The translations under genes were made by a program, and so were the position numbers. A stretch of DNA of 12,804 bases from Bacillus sp. (in: firmicutes) (GTDB lineage: Bacteria > Bacillota > Bacilli > Bacillales > Cytobacillaceae): assembly GCA_003457145.1 (NCBI GenBank), contig DMSR01000325.1:257-13060 (forward strand). Direction: 5' to 3'. Numbering within the stretch: position 1 is the stretch's first letter; every line of letters begins with the position of its first letter. Shown in pieces: positions 1-8,425 of this stretch. The notes under the pieces are model-generated. The model saw nothing but the letters and a program-made list of their open reading frames with translations, made no database searches and was not told the origin of the DNA.

Positions 1-611
1 TTTTCATCTTTAAAAAGAGCGATACCAGTGATGTCAATGAGGTCTTGATTCTTTTTTAAAATAGGTAAATATGGATCATTTCCTTTCTGATAAAAATGAA
101 CCAAAAAATCATGAAGGTTTGTTCTCGGCAGGTTAAGTGTTTCTGTGTTATGCGTGAGTAAATCTGTTAAATGGATTGCATTTCCCCTGTTGCCGTAATT
201 TCCTGATAATATCTCCTTGGCGCTTCCCTCTCCTACAACCAAATAGACTCTTGCGCCAATGCTTGGGTCACGCTCAAATGAATCAATTAACTCGATAATC
301 CCGTGCTTAGCCATTTCCTCGCCAAAGATAGCAATTGCCAGAGAGCCAGTAACGATCGGCTGACCAGATTTCCTCTGGATTTCCTGGAGCAAATCCCTCG
401 TGCTGGAGGCTGTATCATTAAAGGTGAAATTACCAATTTTTTTATCCGGATTGAAAACGGGAATTAATATGGTGCCTTCAACTTGGTCTTCTTCTGTCAG
501 GTCATAACCCACTCCCATTTCGATATTTACGTCGTCAACAATTTCTTTTTCAACGCATCCGCCCAAAAGAACTGAAATGAAGAGGAAAAGGAGGTATTTC
601 TTTATTTTCAT
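1..611 (-). CDS. GerAC-like spore germination lipoprotein (partial)
   Basis: C subunit of a GerA-type germinant receptor, a lipoprotein on the outer face of the spore inner membrane that works with the A and B subunits. Translating the minus strand from the ATG at 611 gives 203 residues before the window ends. It opens with a short basic and hydrophobic signal peptide (MKIKKYLLFLFISVLL) and a lipobox L16-G17-G18-C19, so C19 is the likely lipidated residue. The following stretch (EMGVGYDLTEED, then ILIPVFNP) is typical of the GerAC N-terminal domain. Known family members are about 350-400 residues, so roughly the last half lies outside the window. The start overlaps the stop of the upstream B gene as ATGA, which implies translational coupling. 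The family call is secure; which of the several GerA-type paralogues this is cannot be told. Confidence 0.9.
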   Translation of the reverse strand, partial: MKIKKYLLFLFISVLLGGCVEKEIVDDVNIEMGVGYDLTEEDQVEGTILIPVFNPDKKIGNFTFNDTASSTRDLLQEIQRKSGQPIVTGSLAIAIFGEEMAKHGIIELIDSFERDPSIGARVYLVVGEGSAKEILSGNYGNRGNAIHLTDLLTHNTETLNLPRTNLHDFLVHFYQKGNDPYLPILKKNQDLIDITGIALFKDE

Positions 612-1723
612 CTATTTTTCACCTTCTTTGCGATCATTGTAGCGAAAAACAAAAAAGGAATATAAATATACGTTACCCCGAAGCCTATCTTGCCTGTCCA
701 GTCGTTCAAAAAATTTATTTTATCCCGTGTATCAAAGAAGTTAATGGCAATTAGGCAGACAATGGCGAGAATCACGACTCCTTTTCTTTGACGGAGCTTA
801 AAAGCTCTTTTTAAAATCATGCTGGAACCCCAAAGGGCGATACAGATATTTGGCAGTATAACTAAATTCCAGTTTGCAATGCCAATGTATTCAAATCTTT
901 CAACAAAAGGCATGCTTACGATTTTCCACAATTCCAGGGTAGACCAAATGGATTTGGCCAGCTGTTCTTGTGGAAAGTAAACAAAAGTAATGACAACCAG
1001 CATGGTATAGATAATGGTTGTTATAAAGACACCTAAATGGGCCCATTTTTGTGATTTTTGTGCTTCCTTTATAAATGGGTAGAAAAAGATTGGAATCTCA
1101 AATCCAATGTAAGTTAGAGACATTTTGTAAGCACTGATCGCAAGTTCTTTTACACTATGGTCAAAAATGGGAAGCAAGTTTCTGTACTCAGCGAATCTTA
1201 GCGCGAAACCGAACGTCAGCAGCAAGTAACTTGGCAGGACAATACAGAAAAACGCGATTCCAGTTACAGTGCGAAAACCACCAAAAACAATGTAAACAGT
1301 CAAAAGTAAAAATACAAAGCTGAACCAGAAAATACTCATTTCCGGAAACATCCAAACCTGAATCACTTCAATGAATGTTCGTAAAACAGCCAAAGCGAAA
1401 AGGAGCAGATAAATGATAAAAAATGAACTAATCAGATTGCCAATTTTTGTACCGAAGACATAGGCATTGGCAGCTACGATATCACCTTCTACCGTTCCGC
1501 ATATTTTATAAATCATCCATACAATGATGTGAATGCTTAGGCCAGCCAATAGTACTGAAATCCAGGCGTCATGTCCGGCGGTCTTAGCTATGATGCGCTG
1601 ATAGCCTAACACCCCGATACCAATTTGCATCGACATAATCAAATAGAGGACAAGGAATGGCGAAATTTGCAATCTTTCAGGAACAGGCTGCTGAATCATA
1701 CTTAAAAACCCCCCAATACTCAT
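608..1723 (-). CDS. GerAB-like germinant receptor membrane subunit
   Basis: B subunit of a GerA-type germinant receptor, an APC-superfamily integral membrane protein of the spore germination permease family. In this family it is thought to bind the germinant. The 371-residue product is hydrophobic throughout, with about ten membrane segments starting at residue 21 (SPFLVLYLIMSMQIGIGVLGY), the usual length and pattern. The segment IGIGVLGYQRIIAKTAGHDAW is the typical first helix and loop of these proteins. The start at 1723 overlaps the A-gene stop as ATGA. An in-frame ATG at 1699 (residue 9) has a G-rich run about ten bases upstream and could be the true start. The gene ends in an ATGA overlap with the C gene, so all three are one operon. 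Confidence 0.92.
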   Translation of the reverse strand: MSIGGFLSMIQQPVPERLQISPFLVLYLIMSMQIGIGVLGYQRIIAKTAGHDAWISVLLAGLSIHIIVWMIYKICGTVEGDIVAANAYVFGTKIGNLISSFFIIYLLLFALAVLRTFIEVIQVWMFPEMSIFWFSFVFLLLTVYIVFGGFRTVTGIAFFCIVLPSYLLLTFGFALRFAEYRNLLPIFDHSVKELAISAYKMSLTYIGFEIPIFFYPFIKEAQKSQKWAHLGVFITTIIYTMLVVITFVYFPQEQLAKSIWSTLELWKIVSMPFVERFEYIGIANWNLVILPNICIALWGSSMILKRAFKLRQRKGVVILAIVCLIAINFFDTRDKINFLNDWTGKIGFGVTYIYIPFLFFATMIAKKVKNR

Positions 1724-3273
1724 TCATCGATGTCTTTCTTTTCCTTCGCTTTTTTTTCATTGAAGCGGACCGGATTTTCAGTTCTTAAATACTGTGGACG
1801 CAGTGATTGGCTCGTGAACGGGAGCCTGATAATAGCATCTTTAAAGTCTGCAACCCTTGGAGGATACAAAGGTTCCAAAAATGGCCGCCCAAGCGAGGTC
1901 AGCCTTATTAAATGGGTTAAAAGAAAAGCAAACGAAACCATAATTCCTAACAGCCCCCAAAGTTCGGCAAAAAATAGAAATGGGAACCGCAAGAGCCGGA
2001 TTGTGTTGCCCATCCGATAAACAGGTGTTGTAAAAGATGCGAGTGCAGCCAATGCGACAATGATCAGCAACACATTGCTTGTCAGTCCCGCTTCAACCGA
2101 GGCTGTCCCGATAACGATTCCACCCACGATACCAATCGTCTGGCCGACCTTTGTAGGCAATCGGGCTCCCGCCTCACGTAAAAGCTCGATTGTGAGTTCA
2201 AGGAACAACGCTTCCAAAATAGGAGGTAAAGGAATTTCTCTCCTAGATGTAATTAATGTGCTTAACAAATCCTGTGGAATCAATTCATAATGATAGGAAA
2301 GTGCCGCAACATAAATAGGTGTGATTAAAATCGAAAAGGCAACCGCGAATAAACGGACTAGCCGGAAAAAGGAAGAAAGAAAATAGTTTAAAAAATAATC
2401 CTCGAACGAACCGAAGAATTCCACTAAAGTTGTTGGTCCAATCAACGCATGAGGTGAGCCATCAACAAGGATTGCTACCTTTCCCTCAGCAAGAATGGCC
2501 GCGACACGGTCGGGCCTTTCTGTATCCAGCAATTGCGGAAAGGGGGAATTCTGGTTATCCGAAATCAATTGCACGATATATGAGCTATCAGTGATTTCAT
2601 CAAATTCGATTTCCTTTATCCTCTGTCTTACTGTGTCGACATTATCGGTGTTCGTTATGCCATCGATATAGAGGATTGCTACACCACTATGGGAAAGTGT
2701 TCCAACTGTATAATTTTCAATAATCAGCTCTTTCACTGGAACCCTCTTCCGGATAAGGTTGAGGTTCTGGTCTATCGATTCGACAAAGGATTCCTTTGGA
2801 CCGATTACGCTGAATTCCACCTCTGGCTGGGCAACGTTTCTGACTATTTCTTTTTGTGCAGCAATGAAAGCAAACCGCTTTTCTTCATCCTCTAATGTAA
2901 GCAGAACATATCCATTAAAAAGTTTTGTTTCGATTTCCTCATTTTTTTCGGAAATCTGGACATCAGCGACTGGTATTAATTTTTTAACATCCTCAATAAA
3001 CTTAAAATCTCCTTCAAGCAGGTAGGGAAGGGCATTATTTTGCAAGAGGCTTTCATCTACTAAAGTAGTCATAAATGAAAAACAAAACTTTTTGCCAGTT
3101 TTTTGATTAACGTAAAATGTTTTTTTGAAATCATGTGATTTAAGGATTAATCTTTCCCACTCATGGTCATTCAGGAAATTATCCTGTCTTTGTCCATTGT
3201 GGCCCTCAGTATCTTGTATGGCAGCCTCTTTCTCAATTTCTTTCATGACCTTTTTCTTGAATAATTGTTTCAT
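1720..3273 (-). CDS. GerAA-like germinant receptor subunit A
   Basis: A subunit of a GerA-type germinant receptor, the first gene of the operon. From the chosen start it is 517 residues, within the family's usual range. A soluble N-terminal part covers about residues 1-300, including GPKESFVESIDQNLNLIR near 158-175 and ERPDRVAAILAEGKVAILVDG near 252-272, both hallmark GerA-family segments. Several membrane helices follow from about residue 303, with a PLPP motif near 349-352 and GQTIGIVGGIVIG near 377-389, then a charged C-terminal tail. The open frame extends upstream to a TTG at 3417, but that codon has no ribosome binding site. The ATG at 3273 has GGCGGAG seven bases upstream and gives a normal basic N-terminus (MKQLFKKKVMKE). 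I saw no convincing sigma-G promoter upstream. The family is certain; the start is likely. Confidence 0.9.
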   Translation of the reverse strand: MKQLFKKKVMKEIEKEAAIQDTEGHNGQRQDNFLNDHEWERLILKSHDFKKTFYVNQKTGKKFCFSFMTTLVDESLLQNNALPYLLEGDFKFIEDVKKLIPVADVQISEKNEEIETKLFNGYVLLTLEDEEKRFAFIAAQKEIVRNVAQPEVEFSVIGPKESFVESIDQNLNLIRKRVPVKELIIENYTVGTLSHSGVAILYIDGITNTDNVDTVRQRIKEIEFDEITDSSYIVQLISDNQNSPFPQLLDTERPDRVAAILAEGKVAILVDGSPHALIGPTTLVEFFGSFEDYFLNYFLSSFFRLVRLFAVAFSILITPIYVAALSYHYELIPQDLLSTLITSRREIPLPPILEALFLELTIELLREAGARLPTKVGQTIGIVGGIVIGTASVEAGLTSNVLLIIVALAALASFTTPVYRMGNTIRLLRFPFLFFAELWGLLGIMVSFAFLLTHLIRLTSLGRPFLEPLYPPRVADFKDAIIRLPFTSQSLRPQYLRTENPVRFNEKKAKEKKDIDE

Positions 3274-3417
3274 TACACACTCCGCCAATTTCAATTTAAG
3301 CTTATTCTTACCTAAACTGGAATGTTTATGATAAAGGTTTTTTTGGCATTGTTCCTGCACCCGATTTATAGGAGGCATCGGTCTCTTTTCGAAGGGGACT
3401 CCTGCCTGGGAAAGCAA

Positions 3418-3486
3418 TAAAATGCGTAAAAACCCACGTGCCGATTTTACTTTGATAGCGAAAGCAACAAAGTTTACGAAAAAGTC
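3418..3486. other. Spacer upstream of the germination operon
   Basis: This stretch, with the 144 bases down to the chosen GerAA start at 3273, should hold the operon promoter. I see a weak hairpin at 3449-3473 (ACTTTG...CAAAGT with a GAAA loop) and no clear sigma-G or sigma-A elements. Confidence 0.3.
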
Positions 3487-3524
3487 ATGATAAAAAGAAA
3501 AACCCGCTAAAAGTTAGCGGGTTT
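3487..3524 (-). terminator. Rho-independent terminator of the binding-protein gene
   Basis: On the minus strand an 11-bp perfect stem (AAACCCGCTAA paired with TTAGCGGGTTT, 3500-3524) with a 3-base loop is followed at once by a T-rich tract (TTTTTCTTTTT) reaching about 3487. It lies 32 bases past the stop of the siderophore-binding lipoprotein gene and insulates the germination operon downstream. Confidence 0.9.
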
Positions 3525-3555
3525 CTAAATCTATATTTATATTGGGAAGGGGGGA

Positions 3556-4521
3556 TTATTTCAAGAAAAACTTTTCAATATCGTCTAGCATAAGGTTGGC
3601 TGCTTTAACGCCGCCTGCTGTGTTCCAGATTGCGTCGTCCACTTTATGGACCTCACCCTTTTTTGCAACTTCGAGGTTTTGGAACAATGGATTCTCAATC
3701 CATTCTTTTTCAATCCCTGTTGCTTTTCCGTCTCCTTCTTCATATGTGAAGTAGAAGAGGATGTCTCCGTCCATTGCTGGGATTCGTTCTTGTGTAACAC
3801 CCTTTTCAGCAAAGTCATCTACATCCTGGCTTTCAGGGCGGGCTAATCCAATTTGATCAAGGATGACACCTGAGAATGAATCCTTGTGATAAATACGAAC
3901 ATCTCCAGCCATGAAGCGAACCATGGAAACCTCCATATTTATTTTGTCACCAAGTTTTCCTTTAATATCTTCAATCCGCTGATCGTAAGCAGAAATGACT
4001 TCCTGACCTTTTTCTTCTTTGTTCACTGCTTTTGCATAAAGCTCAAAGTTTTCCTTCCAATTTCCGCGTAATGTCTCGGCAAAAACCGTCGGAGCAATTG
4101 CTTTCAATTGTTCGTAAATGTCTTCCTGGCGCATTTTGTTGCCGATAATGAGATCAGGCTTCAAAGCGGCAATCGCCTCTACATTAACCTGGCTTTCTAC
4201 GCCTACAACCTGAACATCTTTCATTTCCTCAGCAATGTGGTCGTACCATGGATCACCAGTCCACGACTGCACAGCACCAACTGGTGTTACTCCAAGGGAA
4301 AGAAGGGCTTCAGTTCCTTCATTTGTTAGGATAACGACTTTTTTCGGCGTCTCTTTTAACGTTTCAGTACCCATTGCGTGCTCAACTGTATATGATGTAT
4401 CTTTTGGAGCTGAAGATTGATCTTCCGTTTTCTCTGCAGCATCCTCGTTTCCACCACATGCTGCCAAGAGCAGAATTGTGAAGAGGGTGAAGAGGGGAAG
4501 TAAGTATTTTGAAGCTTTCAT
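3556..4521 (-). CDS. Iron-siderophore ABC transporter binding lipoprotein
   Basis: Extracytoplasmic substrate-binding lipoprotein of the FecB/BtuF-like class, which captures a ferric siderophore and hands it to the FecCD permeases encoded divergently. The 321-residue product has a signal peptide and lipobox L19-A20-A21-C22 followed by an acidic, Ser-rich linker. The class-III binding-protein core follows, including KKVVILTNEGTEALLSLGV near residue 60 and VNVEAIAALKPDLIIGN near residue 112, which are standard for this fold. A strong AGGAGG lies just before the ATG. A good sigma-A promoter and Fur boxes lie upstream, so iron-repressed expression is expected. In sequence style and context it resembles B. 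subtilis YfiY (schizokinen/arthrobactin uptake), but the exact ligand cannot be read from the sequence. Confidence 0.92.
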   Translation of the reverse strand: MKASKYLLPLFTLFTILLLAACGGNEDAAEKTEDQSSAPKDTSYTVEHAMGTETLKETPKKVVILTNEGTEALLSLGVTPVGAVQSWTGDPWYDHIAEEMKDVQVVGVESQVNVEAIAALKPDLIIGNKMRQEDIYEQLKAIAPTVFAETLRGNWKENFELYAKAVNKEEKGQEVISAYDQRIEDIKGKLGDKINMEVSMVRFMAGDVRIYHKDSFSGVILDQIGLARPESQDVDDFAEKGVTQERIPAMDGDILFYFTYEEGDGKATGIEKEWIENPLFQNLEVAKKGEVHKVDDAIWNTAGGVKAANLMLDDIEKFFLK

Positions 4522-4545
4522 TTGTGGTTCCTCCTGTAATGTTAA

Positions 4546-4560
4546 TGATAATCGTTTTCA
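4546..4560 (-). promoter_or_regulatory. Fur box 1 (binding-protein gene)
   Basis: TGATAATCGTTTTCA matches the 7-1-7 Fur box TGATAATnATTATCA at all but two defined positions. It lies 25 bases before the binding-protein ATG and just downstream of that gene's -10 element, where bound Fur would block transcription. Confidence 0.75.
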
Positions 4561-4574
4561 ATTGGTGCATCTTC

Positions 4575-4604
4575 ATGATAAAATGGGGGCATAGCTCTTG
4601 TCAA
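4575..4604 (-). promoter_or_regulatory. Sigma-A promoter of the binding-protein gene
   Basis: Reading the minus strand, a perfect -35 TTGACA (4599-4604) is followed after 18 bases by TATCAT (4575-4580), or after 17 bases by TTATCA. Transcription would start near 4568, a few bases before Fur box 1. Fur box 2 lies just upstream of the -35. Confidence 0.7.
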
Positions 4605-4611
4605 CGGTAAA

Positions 4612-4634
4612 TGATAATGATTTTCAAAATCATT
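4612..4634. promoter_or_regulatory. Fur box 2, with overlapping palindrome
   Basis: TGATAATGATTTTCA (4612-4626) differs from the 7-1-7 Fur consensus at only one base, the best match of the three. It overlaps a perfect 19-base palindrome, AATGATTTTCAAAATCATT (4616-4634), so two offset Fur dimers could bind. It is near the centre of the divergent region and could serve both directions. Confidence 0.8.
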
Positions 4635-4664
4635 GACGACTTTGTGAATTTCTTGGCTTTCTAC

Positions 4665-4679
4665 AGAAAATGATTCTCA
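4665..4679 (+). promoter_or_regulatory. Fur box 3 (permease operon)
   Basis: AGAAAATGATTCTCA matches the Fur consensus at 12 of 15 positions. It lies 70 bases before the first permease ATG and overlaps a weak candidate sigma-A promoter (TTGGCT at 4653-4658, TCTCAT at 4675-4680, 16-base spacing). The box is plausible; that promoter is uncertain. Confidence 0.55.
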
Positions 4680-4748
4680 TTTCGTTTAAACTATCTATAA
4701 GGTAAAAAGTATTGAAGGCATTTTATAACAGAAAGGTCAAATGACATT

Positions 4749-5753
4749 ATGCTGCTTAAAACAACTGGCCAAAGATGGGCCGGACTTTTCATTTCTATTA
4801 TTCTAATCCTGTTTCTATCGTGGGCAAGTATCGTATATGGATATACAGAGACATCCTGGAGGACTGCCATAAATGCCTTTACAAGCTTTGATGGATCAAA
4901 TGAACATATTATTATCCAGTCAGTGAGGCTCCCGCGGGCTTTAATTGCTGCCTCAGTCGGTGCGAGCCTGGCAATTGCCGGTACATTGATGCAAACCTTA
5001 ACGAAAAATCCGCTTGCCTCACCGGGGATTTTCGGTGTGAACGCTGGCGCCGGGTTTGCTGTGGTTGTTGCTGTGACGATCTTTTCGATTTCTAACCTCC
5101 AGGCGTTTACATGGATTTCTTTTCTCGGTGCAGCAGTTGCTGCTGTGAGTGTTTATGTGATCGGGTCTGCTGGCAGGGAAGGGTTGACTCCGATGAAACT
5201 GACTCTTGCCGGAGCCGCGATGACTGCCATGTTTGCTTCTTTTACTCAAGGATTGCTTGTGCTTAATGAAGCTGCCTTGGAGCAGGTGCTTTTCTGGCTT
5301 GCTGGTTCGGTACAGGGCCGAAAGCTGGAAACACTCATCGGCGTACTGCCATATTTGGGCGCAGCATGGACAGCAGCGATTCTCATCTCGCCGAAAATGA
5401 ACGTGTTATCAATGGGTGAGGATGTAGCTAAGGGACTTGGTTTGAATACAGGCCTGGTCAAACTTGGTGCAGGAGCAATCATCATCTTATTATCTGGCGG
5501 GTCCGTTGCAGTAGCTGGCCCAATTGGATTCATCGGGATTGTCATTCCTCATCTTACAAGGGCCGTTGTCGGTATTGATCATCGCTGGGTGATCCCTTTT
5601 TCAGGAATTTTTGGCGGAATGCTGCTTCTCGCTGCGGACATTGCTGCCAGGTATATTCTGATGCCACAGGAAATTCCCGTAGGCGTCATGACTGCAATGA
5701 TTGGAACTCCATTTTTCATTTACATTGCGAGAAAGGGGTTCAACGGTAAATGA
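4749..5753 (+). CDS. FecCD-family siderophore permease, first subunit
   Basis: Integral membrane subunit of a BtuC/FecCD-type (type II) ABC importer for a ferric siderophore. The 334-residue product has the family's normal length and hydrophobic profile, with about ten helices. Diagnostic segments are VRLPRALIAASVGASLAIAG near residues 59-78, TLMQTLTKNPLASPGIFG near 80-97, and AGPIGFIGIVIPHLTRAVVG near 255-274, the last being the loop that docks on the ATPase. The ATG at 4749 has a weak AAAGG about ten bases upstream; another ATG at 4741 is out of frame. It is the first gene of a Fur-controlled operon and overlaps the next permease by ATGA. It resembles B. subtilis YfiZ in context. Confidence 0.93.
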   Translation: MLLKTTGQRWAGLFISIILILFLSWASIVYGYTETSWRTAINAFTSFDGSNEHIIIQSVRLPRALIAASVGASLAIAGTLMQTLTKNPLASPGIFGVNAGAGFAVVVAVTIFSISNLQAFTWISFLGAAVAAVSVYVIGSAGREGLTPMKLTLAGAAMTAMFASFTQGLLVLNEAALEQVLFWLAGSVQGRKLETLIGVLPYLGAAWTAAILISPKMNVLSMGEDVAKGLGLNTGLVKLGAGAIIILLSGGSVAVAGPIGFIGIVIPHLTRAVVGIDHRWVIPFSGIFGGMLLLAADIAARYILMPQEIPVGVMTAMIGTPFFIYIARKGFNGK

Positions 5754-6805
5754 GCCAATATAAAAGTTTGCGCCTATCAAAAGGGAAAATATCTTTTTTA
5801 ATCGATAAGAAAGCTGCAATCATCGCTCTCGGCTTGCTGCTCCTTTCATTTGCAGTTTTTGTTATCAGTACCGGTTTGGGAGAAATGACGATCAGTCCGC
5901 TATCGGTCATTCAGGTATTCTTTGGCGGAGGAAGCGATATGGAACGACTGGTGATCCAGTCGTTCAGGCTGCCAAGAATCATCGTGGCATTGATGGTAGG
6001 AGTCAGCCTTGCTGTAGCAGGGGGGCTGCTCCAGGGAATGATCAGAAACCCGCTGGCATCGCCGGACATATTGGGGATTACCGGTGGAGCAGCTGTGGCT
6101 GTCGTAGGATTTTTAGCATTTTTCAGTGATGATAACAATGCGCTGACAGTCAGTATAAAATGGATGCCTTTATCAGCATTCGCCGGTGCTGCTGCCGTTG
6201 GCTTCCTTGTCTATTTTCTATCATGGAAGAATGGAGTTTCCCCTGTCAGGCTAATTTTGATCGGAATCGGAATATCAGCCATGATGCAGGCACTTACTAC
6301 TCTAATGATGATCATGGGGCCGATTTACCGGGCGAGTCAGGCGAATATTTGGATAACCGGAACTGTTCATGGATCGACATGGGCGAATGTAGCTGTACTA
6401 GTGCCATGGACACAGCTAATGCTGCTGCTCGCATTCATTATGGCAAGAAATGTGAATGTTCAGGAGCTTGGCGAGGAAATTGCTACAGGTGTAGGCGGGC
6501 ATGTTCAGCGTCAGCGTTTTGCCCTTCTTCTGATTAGCACGGCGTTAGTTGCAAGCTCTGTTGCTTTCGCAGGCGGCATCGGCTTTGTTGGTCTGATGGC
6601 TCCCCATATGGCCAGAAGGATGGTTGGTTCTTCATTTGGCGCATTGCTGCCTGTATCCGCATTAATCGGGGGAATACTTGTCATGATGGCCGACCTTATT
6701 GGCCGTACGATGTTTTCACCGCTTGAGGTTCCAGCCGGAGTATTTACCGCAAGCATTGGTGCTCCATATTTTATATACCTTCTCTTTAAAACGAGGAATT
6801 CCTAG
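5750..6805 (+). CDS. FecCD-family siderophore permease, second subunit
   Basis: Second FecCD-type permease (351 residues), expected to form a heterodimeric channel with the preceding subunit. A longer cytoplasmic N-terminus (about 22 residues) precedes the first helix. Diagnostic segments are FRLPRIIVALMVGVSLAVAGG near residue 72, LLQGMIRNPLASPDILGITGG near 93, and the ATPase-contact segment AGGIGFVGLMAPHMARRMVG near 274-293. Its start overlaps the upstream stop as ATGA, so translation is coupled. The two permeases are homologous to each other in the usual way, reflecting an old duplication in the family. In context it resembles B. subtilis YfhA. Confidence 0.93.
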   Translation: MSQYKSLRLSKGKISFLIDKKAAIIALGLLLLSFAVFVISTGLGEMTISPLSVIQVFFGGGSDMERLVIQSFRLPRIIVALMVGVSLAVAGGLLQGMIRNPLASPDILGITGGAAVAVVGFLAFFSDDNNALTVSIKWMPLSAFAGAAAVGFLVYFLSWKNGVSPVRLILIGIGISAMMQALTTLMMIMGPIYRASQANIWITGTVHGSTWANVAVLVPWTQLMLLLAFIMARNVNVQELGEEIATGVGGHVQRQRFALLLISTALVASSVAFAGGIGFVGLMAPHMARRMVGSSFGALLPVSALIGGILVMMADLIGRTMFSPLEVPAGVFTASIGAPYFIYLLFKTRNS

Positions 6806-6832
6806 GCATTAACAATAGAAGGGGGAACGAAA

Positions 6833-7654
6833 ATGGTTCAGGCAATTGCGACAGAAAAACTAACATTATCCTATGGCGATACAATTATCATAAATGAATT
6901 GGATTTGAAGATTCCAAAGGGTGAGATTACTGTTTTCATCGGTGGAAATGGCTGCGGAAAATCAACCCTCCTACGATCGATTGCAAGACTGCTGAAACCT
7001 CAAACAGGGTCGATCCTGCTAGAGGGTGAGGCGATTTCCAAGCTTTCAACGAAAGAGGTAGCCAGGAAAATGGCGATCCTGCCGCAGGCTCCAGTGGCTC
7101 CAGAAGGGCTTACTGTTTTGCAGCTTGTAAAACAAGGGAGATACCCGTATCAAACATGGCTAAAGCAATGGTCAGAGGAAGATGAAGCAAAGGTGACAGA
7201 CGCTCTGAGGGCTACCGGGATTGACCACCTGAAAGACAGGACCGTCGATTCACTTTCAGGCGGCCAAAGACAGCGTGCCTGGATCGCAATGACACTTGCA
7301 CAGGATACCGACATTATCCTGCTTGATGAACCAACAACGTATTTGGATATGACCCATCAAATTGAAATACTGGACCTTCTTTTTGAATTGAACGAACAAG
7401 AAGGCAGGACAATCTTAATGGTGCTGCATGACTTGAACCTAGCATGCAGATACGCTCATAATATTGTCGCAATCAAGGATACAAAGATATTTGATCAAGG
7501 AAAACCTGAAGCTGTCGTCAATTGCGGCCTTGTGAAGAATGTTTTTGGAATGGACTGCCAGGTTACAGTGGATCCGCTGTTTGGCACTCCACTTTGCATA
7601 CCATACGGCAAAGGGCGCTGCATCCTCGAAAATAAAGCAGGAATTGCCTTATGA
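6833..7654 (+). CDS. yusV: Siderophore ABC transporter ATPase (YusV-like)
   Basis: Cytoplasmic ATPase that drives the FecCD permease pair. All nucleotide-binding motifs are visible in the 273-residue product: Walker A GGNGCGKS at residues 37-44, Q-loop Q85, ABC signature LSGGQRQ at 141-147, Walker B ending LLDEP with D165-E166, the D-loop Asp at D172, and switch H199. The Walker A has Gly where many relatives have Pro (GPNGCGKS). The ribosome binding site AGGGGGAA lies 27 bases past the permease stop. In B. subtilis the YusV ATPase is encoded away from its permeases and serves more than one siderophore system; here it sits with a full permease pair. It ends in an ATGA overlap with the reductase gene. 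Confidence 0.93.
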   Translation: MVQAIATEKLTLSYGDTIIINELDLKIPKGEITVFIGGNGCGKSTLLRSIARLLKPQTGSILLEGEAISKLSTKEVARKMAILPQAPVAPEGLTVLQLVKQGRYPYQTWLKQWSEEDEAKVTDALRATGIDHLKDRTVDSLSGGQRQRAWIAMTLAQDTDIILLDEPTTYLDMTHQIEILDLLFELNEQEGRTILMVLHDLNLACRYAHNIVAIKDTKIFDQGKPEAVVNCGLVKNVFGMDCQVTVDPLFGTPLCIPYGKGRCILENKAGIAL

Positions 7655-8412
7655 TTTTAGAGCTTACCGATCAGGAAATCGAAGATCTGATTAGTTATCG
7701 TTTTGCTCCCGAGCTGCCAGAAAAGGAAGGCTTCAAGCTTGTGGATTTCCTGAATGATTCCAACCTGAATTCCTTTCTCGAAAAGGCAGAGAAGCAGCTT
7801 CGTGCAGAGGATATCAAGGTAACAGCTTCAATTTTCATGAAGAGGCAGGCATTTCTGGCTGTCATCTATCTTTTTTCAATGAGCGCCTTTAACAAGCAGC
7901 TGGATGTTTCACTTAAAAACATCACTTTGGTAAATGCTTTTAAAAATGGCGCATGGCTGCCTGAATTTCATTTTGTCAATAAGTCAGTTTCAGTTTGTCA
8001 ATCTGAAATGCGGAATGAGTGGAGAACGGACGCAATCAGGCATTTGTTTGCAGATAGTCTTTTTCCAATTTTGGATTCGGTTTCGAAGCTTGTTAAAATA
8101 CCGAAGCTGATCCTTTGGGAAAACATCGCGATTTATATATACTGGCTATATGAAAAAGTGCTTCGTGAGGCTGCAGATGCTGACTTGAGAGCCAGGTCCG
8201 CTGAAGACTTTCACTATTTGATTCATTTAGCACCGGGAACGTTATTTGGAAATTACCATCAGAATCCCTTATCAAGGTATTTCAGCAACCCTGTTTTTCT
8301 GGAAGAATCAAAAAGCATGATCAGAGTAAGGAAAACATGCTGCTTTAATTTCAGGACAGAGGGCGGCGATTTTTGCAGTACATGCCCGAGAGTTTGCAAG
8401 CAGCAAAATTAA
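7651..8412 (+). CDS. FhuF-like 2Fe-2S siderophore-iron reductase
   Basis: Probable cytoplasmic ferric-siderophore reductase that releases iron by reducing Fe(III) after uptake. The 253-residue product ends with the FhuF-type iron-sulfur motif C230-C231-x10-C242-x2-C245, the unusual CC-x10-CxxC spacing that defines the FhuF C-terminal domain. A fifth cysteine follows at C249. The central [20 protein letters not shown] segment (from about residue 191) is the kind of conserved patch seen before that domain in IucA/IucC-FhuF-type ferric reductases. No signal peptide or membrane helix is evident. Translation is coupled to the ATPase gene by an ATGA overlap. The fold and cofactor assignment is good from the motif; its physiological substrate is inferred from the operon. 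Confidence 0.85.
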   Translation: MILELTDQEIEDLISYRFAPELPEKEGFKLVDFLNDSNLNSFLEKAEKQLRAEDIKVTASIFMKRQAFLAVIYLFSMSAFNKQLDVSLKNITLVNAFKNGAWLPEFHFVNKSVSVCQSEMRNEWRTDAIRHLFADSLFPILDSVSKLVKIPKLILWENIAIYIYWLYEKVLREAADADLRARSAEDFHYLIHLAPGTLFGNYHQNPLSRYFSNPVFLEESKSMIRVRKTCCFNFRTEGGDFCSTCPRVCKQQN

Positions 8413-8425
8413 AGGAAGTGTTAAA

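Noticed and set aside
3449..3473. Hairpin ACTTTG...CAAAGT with GAAA loop upstream of the germination operon
   Set aside because: Six-base A/T-rich outer stem, two inner pairs and an internal loop; no T tract and no riboswitch-like features. Not distinguishable from chance.
4547..4560. Possible cre site within Fur box 1 (GATAATCGTTTTCA)
   Set aside because: It shares 12 bases with the fadM cre site but lacks the essential leading TG. The full 15 bases fit a Fur box better and lie in a Fur-type context.
6160..6537. Plus-strand 125-residue frame inside the second permease
   Set aside because: Out of frame with a clear FecCD permease, Cys/Ser-rich product and no ribosome binding site.
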